DNA of 5,497 bases from JAICNR01 sp035687725 (GTDB lineage: Bacteria; Gemmatimonadota; Gemmatimonadetes; JACCXV01; JAHWKZ01): the NCBI GenBank assembly GCA_035687725.1, contig DASRVB010000214.1, forward strand, positions 1-5,497, written 5' to 3'. Position 1 is the first letter of the stretch, and the number at the start of each line of letters is the position of its first letter. The translations under genes and the position numbers were made by a program. The notes beneath the pieces are model-generated. The model worked only from the letters and a program-made list of their open reading frames with translations, did not search any database and had not been told where the DNA came from. Positions 1-5,497 of the stretch are shown piece by piece.

Positions 1-820
1 CGCGGAGGCGAACATCATCGGCCGCGCGGTCGGCATGGCGACGCGCGGCCTCAAGCCGATCGTCGAGATCCAGTTCTACGACTACATCTGGCCGGCCTAC
101 CATCAGATCCGGAACGAGCTGGCGGTCCTGCGCTGGCGATCGAACAACGATTTCTCGGCTCCGGTCGTCGTGCGCGTGCCGTGCGGCGGGTACCTGAAGG
201 GCGGTGCCATCTACCACTCGCAGTCGGGTATGACGCTGTTCACGGCCAACCCGGGCCTGCGCGTGGTGATGCCGGCTACCGCCGAGGACGCGAACGGGCT
301 CCTCCGCACCGCGATCCGCTGCGACGATCCCGTCATGTTCCTCGAACACAAGCACCTCTATCGTCAGGCGTACAACAAGGGGCGCTATCCGGGGCCCGAT
401 TACATGATCCCCTTTGGGCGCGCGGCCACGCTCCGCGAGGGGAGCGACCTCACGCTCATCACGTACGGCGCGACGGTCCAGCGGTCGCTCGTCGCCGCCA
501 AGGAGCTGGCCGACAAGGAGGGGATCGAGACCGAGATCCTCGACCTGCGCACGCTGTCTCCCTTCGACTGGGAGGCGATCGCCGCGTCCGTGCGTCGAAC
601 GAGCAAGGCGCTGGTGGTGTACGAGGACCCGATCTCGTGGGGGTTCGGCGCCGAGATCGCGGCTCGTATCGCGGACGACCTGTTCGAGTGGCTGGACGCT
701 CCCGTGCGCCGGGTCGCGGCGCTGGACAGCCAGGTCGGCTACGCGCCGGCGCTCGAGGACGCGATCCTGCCACAGGTCGAGGATATCCGCGAAGGAATCC
801 GCGAGCTTGCCAGATACTGA
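1..820 (+). CDS. 2-oxoacid dehydrogenase E1 component, beta subunit or domain (5' partial)
   Basis: This is the C-terminal part of the beta subunit of a thiamine-diphosphate-dependent 2-oxoacid dehydrogenase (pyruvate, branched-chain 2-oxoacid or acetoin type). E1 decarboxylates the 2-oxoacid and passes the acyl group to lipoyl-E2 in the cytoplasm. The frame is open from base 2 and reads AEANIIGRAVGMATRG, a typical internal E1-beta segment, so the ATG at 35 is an internal methionine and the true start lies upstream. Visible family signatures are FYDYIWPA, RWRSNNDFSAPVVVRVP, IYHSQS (His at 215-217), FLEHKHLYRQ, an EDPISWGFGAEIAARI block and the C-terminal YAPALEDAILPQ block. YHSQS and the LEHKHLYR block resemble branched-chain E1-beta more than classical pyruvate E1-beta, but substrate is not settled. 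The conserved N-terminal glutamate that activates thiamine diphosphate would be outside the window. Some bacteria fuse E1 alpha and beta in one chain, and that cannot be excluded here. Confidence 0.93.
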   Translation, partial: AEANIIGRAVGMATRGLKPIVEIQFYDYIWPAYHQIRNELAVLRWRSNNDFSAPVVVRVPCGGYLKGGAIYHSQSGMTLFTANPGLRVVMPATAEDANGLLRTAIRCDDPVMFLEHKHLYRQAYNKGRYPGPDYMIPFGRAATLREGSDLTLITYGATVQRSLVAAKELADKEGIETEILDLRTLSPFDWEAIAASVRRTSKALVVYEDPISWGFGAEIAARIADDLFEWLDAPVRRVAALDSQVGYAPALEDAILPQVEDIREGIRELARY

Positions 821-821
821 C

Positions 822-827
822 GAGAGG
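822..827 (+). promoter_or_regulatory. Shine-Dalgarno site for the L,D-transpeptidase gene
   Basis: GAGAGG lies 8 bases before the ATG at 836 but only 2 bases before the in-frame GTG at 830. The spacing favours the ATG as the real start and trims two residues from the longest possible reading. Confidence 0.6.
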
Positions 828-835
828 ACGTGCGG

Positions 836-1363
836 ATGAGACGGGGTGTCGCGATCCTGTTCGGGTTGCTGCTGGCCGCCGTTCCCGCCCGGGGTCAGGG
901 TTCTGCGCCGGACGAAGCGGAGTCGATCACCTTGCTCGTGTCGGTTTCGGAGCGGCAGCTCTCCGTGCGGCGCGGAGAAGAGGTCCTGCACCGCTTCCCC
1001 GTGGGCGTCGGAACGGGCGAGCGCCTGAATCGCGCCCCGGGGGACGGATGGAACTTCAGCACGCCGACCGGCGTCTTCGAGGTGGGGCGCAAGAAGAAGG
1101 ACCCCGTCTGGTACGCGCCCGACTGGTACTACGTCGAGCGCGGCCTGCCGATCCCGCCGGCCTACAGCGACGAGCGATACCGGCGCGGCATCCTGGGCGA
1201 CTATGCCCTCTATCTCAGCGACGAGATCGCGATCCACGGCACCCAGGACGAAGGCTCGGTCGGCCGGGCCTCGAGTCACGGCTGCCTGCGGATGCGAAAC
1301 GCGGACATCGCGGTCGTCTTTCCTCTCGTGGAGATAGGGACGCGAGTCGACATCGTCCCCTGA
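836..1363 (+). CDS. Exported L,D-transpeptidase (YkuD domain)
   Basis: Predicted L,D-transpeptidase of 175 residues. The family makes 3-3 peptidoglycan cross-links or attaches proteins to peptidoglycan, using a cysteine nucleophile in the periplasm or outside the membrane. Residues 1-20 look like a signal peptide: MRRG, then a hydrophobic core AILFGLLLAAV, then PARGQG, with probable cleavage near residue 20. There is no lipobox cysteine. The YkuD domain covers about 31-174. A TPTG motif (76-79) is followed by RKKKDPVWYAPDW (85-97). The active site reads IHGT (His134-Thr136), then SSHGCLRM (146-153), with Cys150 as nucleophile and His148 and Arg152 conserved. No LysM or other peptidoglycan-binding domain is present, so this is a minimal single-domain member. 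It starts 15 bases after the E1-beta stop and may share its transcript, although no functional link is known. Family assignment is secure; the exact cross-linking role is not. Confidence 0.94.
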   Translation: MRRGVAILFGLLLAAVPARGQGSAPDEAESITLLVSVSERQLSVRRGEEVLHRFPVGVGTGERLNRAPGDGWNFSTPTGVFEVGRKKKDPVWYAPDWYYVERGLPIPPAYSDERYRRGILGDYALYLSDEIAIHGTQDEGSVGRASSHGCLRMRNADIAVVFPLVEIGTRVDIVP

Positions 1364-1468
1364 CGGTCTCGAAGATCACCCACCCGCGCGAGCCTCGTGT
1401 AGCGTTTCAACGACCCGTCACGACATGAAGACCCTCCGTTCGACCTCATACGCCGGAAGAAGAATCCC
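1364..1468 (+). other. Intergenic gap before the cyclase gene
   Basis: This 105-base stretch is the only gap in the window that could hold a promoter and a terminator. I see no convincing -10/-35 pair and no stable GC hairpin followed by a T run. It contains a 15-codon ATG mini-ORF (1425-1472) with no Shine-Dalgarno before it, and a purine-rich site next to the TTG start of the following gene. The cyclase frame itself stays open back to a stop at 1400-1402, without another standard start codon. Confidence 0.5.
1455..1462 (+). promoter_or_regulatory. Shine-Dalgarno site supporting a TTG start
   Basis: The purine run GGAAGAAG ends 6 bases before the TTG at 1469-1471. No ATG or GTG occurs in this frame between the upstream stop (1400-1402) and the conserved cyclase domain's N-terminal helix. 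This site therefore decides in favour of TTG as the initiation codon. Confidence 0.55.
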
Positions 1469-4400
1469 TTGAGCGCCGATCGCGAGCAGCTGGAGCGGGC
1501 GATCCAGGCCCAGGAGTCGCTGCGTGGAACGCTGGGCGACGAGATGGTCGAGGCGGCCATCGCCGCCCTGCAGGACAAGCTGGCGGCTCTCGGCCCACCC
1601 GAGGAAGAGGCCCGCCGCCAGGTGACGATCCTGTTCGCCGACGTGTCGGGCTTCACCGCCCTTGCGGAAACGCGCGACGCCGAGGAGGTCGGCGAGGCCA
1701 TGAACGAGCTGTGGCGGCGCGTGGATGCCGTCATCCTCGAGCACGGCGGGACCATAGACAAGCACATGGGCGACGCGGTCATGGCGCTCTGGGGAGCCAG
1801 GGGGGCACGCGAGGACGATCCCCAGCGGGCCATCTCGGCCGCGCTCGACATCCAGCGCCAGATCGACGGCCTCCAGCTCGCCGGCCGGCCGCTGCGCGTG
1901 CGGGTCGGCATCAACACCGGCATGGTGCTCGTGGGCCGAGTGGGAACGCGAGGGGAGACCACGGTGGTTGGTGACGCGGTGAACGTGGCCAGCCGGCTGG
2001 AGGAGCTGGCCGCGCCCGGCGCGATCCTGGTCTCCCACGACACCTATCGCCACGTCCGCGGCGTGTTCGACGTGCGCGAAGAGGAACCGGCCATGGTGCG
2101 CGGCCGCGGGGAGCCCGTGCGCGTATACACGGTGCTGGCCGCCAAGCGGAAGGCCTTCCGCCTCTCCACGCGGGGCGTCGAGGGAATCGAAACGCGGATG
2201 ATCGGCCGCGAGGCGGAGCTCAGGGCCCTCCTCGAGATGCTCCACGAGACGATCGAGGAGCGCGAGCCGCGCGTGGTCACGGTCTACGGCGACGCCGGCC
2301 TCGGCAAGTCCCGCCTGATGTTCGAGTTCACGAGCGCCGTGGAGCTCCTCCCGGAGCGCGTGTGGATGTTCGCTGGCAGAGCCCACCAGGAGATGCCGGC
2401 CCTGCAGTACGCGCTCGTGCGCGATCTGTTCGCCTCGCGGTTCGGAATCCAGGAAAGCGATTCGACGGAGGTCAAGCGAACCAAGTTCGAGGGCGGCATG
2501 GAGCTCTTCATGGGGGCCGGTGAGGAGAGCCGCAGAATGGCCCATGTCGTCGGCCAGCTCATCGGCTTCGACTTCTCGTCGAGCCCGCACGTCAAGCCGT
2601 TGCTCGGCAACCCGCGCCAGATCCGCGACCGCGCGCTGGAGCACGCCGCGGAGTTCATGCGGCGGGTGACGCAGAAGCTGCCCGCGGTCGTCCTCCTCGA
2701 AGACATCCACTGGGCCGACAACGGGTCGCTGGACTTCGTCGATCAGGTCACGCGCGCGTGCGAGGGAGCGCGGTTGTTCGTCCTCTGCCTGGCGCGTCCG
2801 AGTCTGCTCGAGCGCAGGCCGTCGTGGGGGGAGGGGATGGAGCACCACCAGAAGATCGAGCTGCGCCCGCTGACGAAGCGTCAGAGCCGGCAGCTGGTCG
2901 AGGACATCCTGCGACATTCGGAGAGCGTGCCCGAGGTGCTGCGCGAAGTAGTCGTAGGGAGCGCCGAGGGGAATCCCTTCTACCTCGAAGAGCTCATCAA
3001 GATGCTGATCGACCAGGGAGTGATTCAGCCGTCGCCGGAGCAATGGACGATCGATCCTCGGCGGCTCGTAGAGGTGCGGGTCCCTCCCACGCTCACCGGC
3101 ATCATCCAGGCGCGCCTCGACAGGCTGACGCGCTGGGAGCGGGTCGTCCTCCAGCGGGCCTCGATCGTCGGCCGCGAATTCTGGAGCGAGGCGATCGAGC
3201 GCATGGGCGAGGAGCCCGAGGAGTCGGTGAACGGCGCGCTCGAGTCGCTGCGCAAGAAGGAGCTCATCTACCGCCACGAGTCGTCCCAGTTCGAGGGCGA
3301 CGCCGAGTTCGCCTTCAAGCACGCGCTCCTGCGGGACGTGACGTACGAGAGCGTGCTCAAGCGCGATCGCGTCGCGTGGCACCGGGCAGTCGCCGAGTGG
3401 CTGGTGTGGCGGAGCGGCGTCGAAGGCGATCGGTTTGCGGCGGTGATCGCGGACCATTTCGAGCGCGCGGGACTTCCCGGCGAGGCCGCGACCTGGTACG
3501 GCAGGGCCGCCAATCACGAGTACGACGCGTACGCCAACGAGACGGCGGTCGAGTACTACCGGCGCGCGATCGACTTCGCCTCCGAGGCCCAGGCCGTGTC
3601 GGGCGAGTCGGGGCGGGGCCGGCGGATCGAGTGGTACCGCGGCATGGCAGAGGCGCTCGGGCTCCTGGCGCGCTTCGACGAGGCGATCGACGCGTACGAG
3701 CGGATGCGGGCGGCCGCAGCGGCCGCGGGCGACAAGGTCGCCGAGGCCCGGGCCTGGAACGGGAGGGCGTTCATCGAACAGCGGCAGGGCGACTACCAGG
3801 GCTCGCTGGCGAGCGCCGAGCGGGCGGAGGAGCTGGCGGCCGAGGCTGGGGACTCGCAGGAAGCCCGGATCGAGCGCGTCACCGCGCTGGTGCGGATGAG
3901 CGACGGGTACTTCCGCCTCGGGGCCGCGCAGGAGCAGGGCGAGCTGGCCGAGCGCGCGCTCGAGATCGCGACGTCGATGGGCGAGGCCGGTCTGCGCGAG
4001 CAGGCCTTGAGCTTGAAGCTGCTAGGCATGGCGCATCAGGTCGCGGGGCGGTTCGAGGAGGCGCAGAGGCGCAAGGAGGAGGCGCTCGCGATCTTCCGCC
4101 GGATGGACGACATCCGGCCGGTCGGCATGATGCTGAACAGCCTGGGGGAGACGCTCAGGCTCAAGGGCGACTACGCCGCCGCGCGCGACCGCTACCAGGA
4201 AGCGCTGACGCTGGCCCACGAGGGAGGCCATCGACCGGAGCAGATCCTCTGCCTCAGCAACCTCGCCGGGGCGCTCCTCGGTCTGGGCGAGTTCGCCGAG
4301 GCGGAGCGTCTCCTGCGCCAGTCGATCGAAATGGCGGGTCCCACCGGCTATCACGTTCTCCCGGAGGCGTATCGCTTCCTCGCCGAGGCGTGCCTCGGGC

Positions 4401-4759
4401 AGTCGAAGGTCGACGAGGCGGCGGAAGCGGCGAGGTTCGCGCTCACGCTCTCGCGCGACGAGAACCCCGATCACCTGGGCCACGCCTGGCGGGTGCTCGG
4501 CCGCGTCGCCTCGCGGACCGGGCCGATGGAGGTCCTCGGCGGGACATGGACGGCGGAGGCCTGCTTCGAGGAGAGCGTGGGGGTGTTCGAGGCCGCCGGG
4601 ATGGACTCCGAGCGCGCCCGCGCGCTCTACGACTGGGGCCACCACGCGATCGAGAACGGCGAGTCCGATGCCGGGCAGTCGAGAGTCGACGAGGCGCGCG
4701 CGATCTTCGAGCGTCTCGGCATGACGTTCGAGCGGGACGCCGCGGCACGGTCCGCCTGA
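1469..4759 (+). CDS. Class III adenylate/guanylate cyclase fused to STAND/AAA ATPase and TPR repeats
   Basis: This is a 1096-residue, probably cytosolic signalling protein (no signal peptide or membrane span) that should make a cyclic nucleotide from ATP, most likely cAMP. Residues 4-43 form a charged helix or coiled coil. The class III cyclase domain spans about 50-225. Metal-binding aspartates are Asp58 (FADVSGFT) and Asp102 (HMGDAVMALW). Lys98 and Thr165 occupy the base-selecting positions, and Asn172 and Arg176 (VGDAVNVASRLE) the transition-state positions. The set looks complete and of class IIIb type, as in soluble adenylyl cyclases, and would act as a homodimer. The ATPase module (about 243-640) has Walker A GDAGLGKS (274-281) and Walker B VVLLEDIHWAD (407-417), then GNPFYLEEL (501-509) and FKHALLRDVTYESVL (616-630), hallmarks of this predicted-ATPase family. 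Residues about 656-1085 hold roughly ten degenerate TPR-like helical pairs, presumably for partner or ligand sensing, with a short poly-Ala at 748-753. The TTG start is chosen because no other start fits. What it senses is unknown. Confidence 0.93.
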   Translation: MSADREQLERAIQAQESLRGTLGDEMVEAAIAALQDKLAALGPPEEEARRQVTILFADVSGFTALAETRDAEEVGEAMNELWRRVDAVILEHGGTIDKHMGDAVMALWGARGAREDDPQRAISAALDIQRQIDGLQLAGRPLRVRVGINTGMVLVGRVGTRGETTVVGDAVNVASRLEELAAPGAILVSHDTYRHVRGVFDVREEEPAMVRGRGEPVRVYTVLAAKRKAFRLSTRGVEGIETRMIGREAELRALLEMLHETIEEREPRVVTVYGDAGLGKSRLMFEFTSAVELLPERVWMFAGRAHQEMPALQYALVRDLFASRFGIQESDSTEVKRTKFEGGMELFMGAGEESRRMAHVVGQLIGFDFSSSPHVKPLLGNPRQIRDRALEHAAEFMRRVTQKLPAVVLLEDIHWADNGSLDFVDQVTRACEGARLFVLCLARPSLLERRPSWGEGMEHHQKIELRPLTKRQSRQLVEDILRHSESVPEVLREVVVGSAEGNPFYLEELIKMLIDQGVIQPSPEQWTIDPRRLVEVRVPPTLTGIIQARLDRLTRWERVVLQRASIVGREFWSEAIERMGEEPEESVNGALESLRKKELIYRHESSQFEGDAEFAFKHALLRDVTYESVLKRDRVAWHRAVAEWLVWRSGVEGDRFAAVIADHFERAGLPGEAATWYGRAANHEYDAYANETAVEYYRRAIDFASEAQAVSGESGRGRRIEWYRGMAEALGLLARFDEAIDAYERMRAAAAAAGDKVAEARAWNGRAFIEQRQGDYQGSLASAERAEELAAEAGDSQEARIERVTALVRMSDGYFRLGAAQEQGELAERALEIATSMGEAGLREQALSLKLLGMAHQVAGRFEEAQRRKEEALAIFRRMDDIRPVGMMLNSLGETLRLKGDYAAARDRYQEALTLAHEGGHRPEQILCLSNLAGALLGLGEFAEAERLLRQSIEMAGPTGYHVLPEAYRFLAEACLGQSKVDEAAEAARFALTLSRDENPDHLGHAWRVLGRVASRTGPMEVLGGTWTAEACFEESVGVFEAAGMDSERARALYDWGHHAIENGESDAGQSRVDEARAIFERLGMTFERDAAARSA

Positions 4760-4781
4760 CCGCGACCCGCGCGACCGCGCC

Positions 4782-4785
4782 GGAG
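4782..4785 (+). promoter_or_regulatory. Shine-Dalgarno site for the yjbQ-family gene
   Basis: GGAG sits 5 bases before the ATG at 4791, inside the 31-base gap after the cyclase stop. It supports this start. The gap is too short for an obvious separate promoter, so the gene is likely read from the cyclase transcript. Confidence 0.55.
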
Positions 4786-4790
4786 CGCTG

Positions 4791-5180
4791 ATGCGCGAGA
4801 TCCAGGTCCGGACCCGGGCCAGGCGCGAGCTCCTGGACATCACCGGGCAGGTCGCGGCGGCCGCGCGCGAGACGGGCGGGGACGGCGCGTGGCTCGTCTT
4901 CGTGCCCCACACGACGGCCGGCGTCACGATCAACGAGGGCGCGGACCCGGCCGTCGCCGAGGACATCCTCACGGCCCTCGAGACGGCAGTCCCGGAAGAT
5001 CAGCCATGGAAGCACGCGGAGGGGAACTCCACCGCCCACGTCCTGACGACGCTCGTCGGCTCGTCCGTGCTGGTCGCCGTGGAGGACGGCGAGCTCGAGC
5101 TGGGAACCTGGCAGGCGATCTTCCTCTGCGAGTTCGACGGCCCGCGGAGCCGCAAGGTGTGGCTCCAGAAGCTCGAATGA
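4791..5180 (+). CDS. YjbQ / UPF0047 family protein
   Basis: A 129-residue cytosolic protein, close to the usual length for the YjbQ (UPF0047) family. Members are annotated as 'secondary thiamine-phosphate synthase' because the E. coli protein can supply weak thiamine-phosphate synthase activity; the physiological role is still uncertain. All family signatures are present: VPHTTAGVTINE (38-49) with His40, Asn48 and Glu49; HAEGNSTAH (75-83) with His75, Glu77 and His83; LVGSS (88-92); and GTWQAIFLCEFDGPRSR (105-121). The conserved His/Glu cluster is the probable metal or active site. It follows the cyclase by 31 bases, and its stop overlaps the next start as ATGA. No other thiamine gene is visible nearby, although the E1 enzyme at the left edge uses thiamine diphosphate, which may be coincidence. 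Family assignment is very secure; the reaction is not. Confidence 0.94.
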   Translation: MREIQVRTRARRELLDITGQVAAAARETGGDGAWLVFVPHTTAGVTINEGADPAVAEDILTALETAVPEDQPWKHAEGNSTAHVLTTLVGSSVLVAVEDGELELGTWQAIFLCEFDGPRSRKVWLQKLE

Positions 5181-5497
5181 AGCGCGGATCCGCGCGCGGC
5201 GCGGGCATCTGGGGGAGCGCGGCGGTCCTTCCCGCGGCCGGCGCGCCGCTCTACTTCGCGCTACCCGAACCCTGGGGCGCGCTCCTCTGGTTCTACCTGT
5301 TCCTCGCGGCCGGAGCCCTGGCCGGCGCCTCGCTCGCTCGAAGCGGCCTCGGCGGTCCCGTGGCGCTCCGCTTCGGCGCGGCCTTCTCCATACCCGGCGC
5401 GGTGCTCCCCTTCTCGGTCCTTCCCGCCGACCGGTTGACGCTGGTCGCTTCGACGGCGGTCGCGTGGGGATTGGCGCTCGGCGGCGCGGCTGCGCTC
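5177..5497 (+). CDS. Polytopic membrane protein of unknown family (3' partial)
   Basis: An ATG at 5177 overlaps the yjbQ stop (ATGA), and its frame stays open for 107 codons to the end of the window, so the C-terminus is missing. After a basic N-terminus (MKRGSARG) the protein is strongly hydrophobic, with about four predicted membrane segments near residues 11-29, 33-53, 61-82 and 87-107. The few charged residues (Glu31, Arg55, Arg65, Asp85, Arg86) fall between or at the edges of these segments. A weak AGAAG at 5167-5171 lies 5 bases before the ATG, so translational coupling to yjbQ is likely. Codon use (third-position G/C) matches the neighbouring genes, which argues for a real gene. I do not recognise the family; Gly/Ala-rich segments like these occur in many small inner-membrane proteins. 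A transporter or a protein of unknown function would both fit. Confidence 0.75.
   Translation, partial: MKRGSARGAGIWGSAAVLPAAGAPLYFALPEPWGALLWFYLFLAAGALAGASLARSGLGGPVALRFGAAFSIPGAVLPFSVLPADRLTLVASTAVAWGLALGGAAAL

Noticed and set aside
830..835. GTG at 830 as the start of the L,D-transpeptidase.
   Set aside because: It is only 2 bases from the GAGAGG site, whereas the ATG at 836 has 8-base spacing and leaves a normal signal peptide.
1386..1397. CGAG-C-CTCG inverted repeat considered as a terminator between the transpeptidase and cyclase genes.
   Set aside because: The stem is 4 bp with a 1-base loop and no T run follows, so it cannot act as an intrinsic terminator.
181..1428. A 415-codon + strand frame across E1 beta and the L,D-transpeptidase.
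   Set aside because: It is Arg/Gly-rich without motifs and runs over two genes whose frames have strong family signatures.
1418..3517. A 699-codon open frame on the minus strand opposite the cyclase gene.
   Set aside because: It is a shadow frame caused by the high GC content and third-position G/C bias of the + strand gene. Its translation is rich in Arg, His, Leu and Ala, with no recognisable domain, while the + strand frame carries clear cyclase and Walker motifs.
3710..3726. Two GCGGCCGC octamers in tandem, one base apart.
   Set aside because: They lie in frame within the poly-alanine stretch (residues 748-753) of the TPR region, and are explained by repeated GCG/GCC/GCA alanine codons.
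2758..4791. A 677-codon + strand frame overlapping the ATPase/TPR part of the cyclase.
   Set aside because: Its translation is an Arg/Gly/Ala-rich low-complexity shadow with no domain, and it overlaps the well-supported cyclase frame throughout.
4022..4972. A 316-codon minus-strand frame across the cyclase 3' end and yjbQ.
   Set aside because: It is the antisense of two solid genes, shows no domain and spans the gap between them; a GC-driven shadow.

Overview
The window is GC-rich bacterial chromosome, roughly two-thirds G+C by eye, with strong third-position G/C use. All five genes lie on the + strand and are closely packed. No tRNA, rRNA, CRISPR array, insertion sequence, transposase, integrase or phage gene is visible, so nothing marks it as a mobile island. 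The protein set (a BCKDH-like E1 beta subunit, a very large cyclase/ATPase/TPR protein, a YjbQ protein) fits a high-GC environmental bacterium such as an acidobacterial, gemmatimonad, deltaproteobacterial or related uncultured lineage. The sequence alone does not fix the phylum.

Layout. Bases 1-820 hold the 3' part of a thiamine-diphosphate-dependent 2-oxoacid dehydrogenase E1 beta subunit or domain; its start is outside the window. After 15 bases comes a small exported L,D-transpeptidase (836-1363) with an intact YkuD active site. A 105-base gap (1364-1468) is the only intergenic space large enough for a promoter, though none is obvious. The centrepiece is a 1096-residue protein (1469-4759): an N-terminal class III nucleotidyl cyclase domain, a STAND/AAA-type ATPase module and a long TPR-like C-terminal half, the layout of soluble adenylyl cyclases. 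It probably starts at TTG. After 31 bases follows a 129-residue YjbQ/UPF0047 protein (4791-5180). Its stop codon overlaps, as ATGA, the start of a hydrophobic membrane protein that runs off the right edge (5177-5497).

How the genes may work together. Two transcription groups are plausible: E1 beta plus L,D-transpeptidase, and cyclase plus YjbQ plus membrane protein. Within each group the spacing suggests co-transcription, but the functions (central carbon metabolism, cell-wall cross-linking, second-messenger signalling, a YjbQ enzyme of uncertain role) form no recognised pathway. No cAMP receptor or other cyclic-nucleotide effector lies in the window. I found no convincing undescribed system. 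The points most worth a second look are the full catalytic set of the cyclase with a class IIIb-type threonine, its unusual TTG start overlapping a 15-codon mini-ORF, and the unidentified membrane gene coupled to yjbQ.
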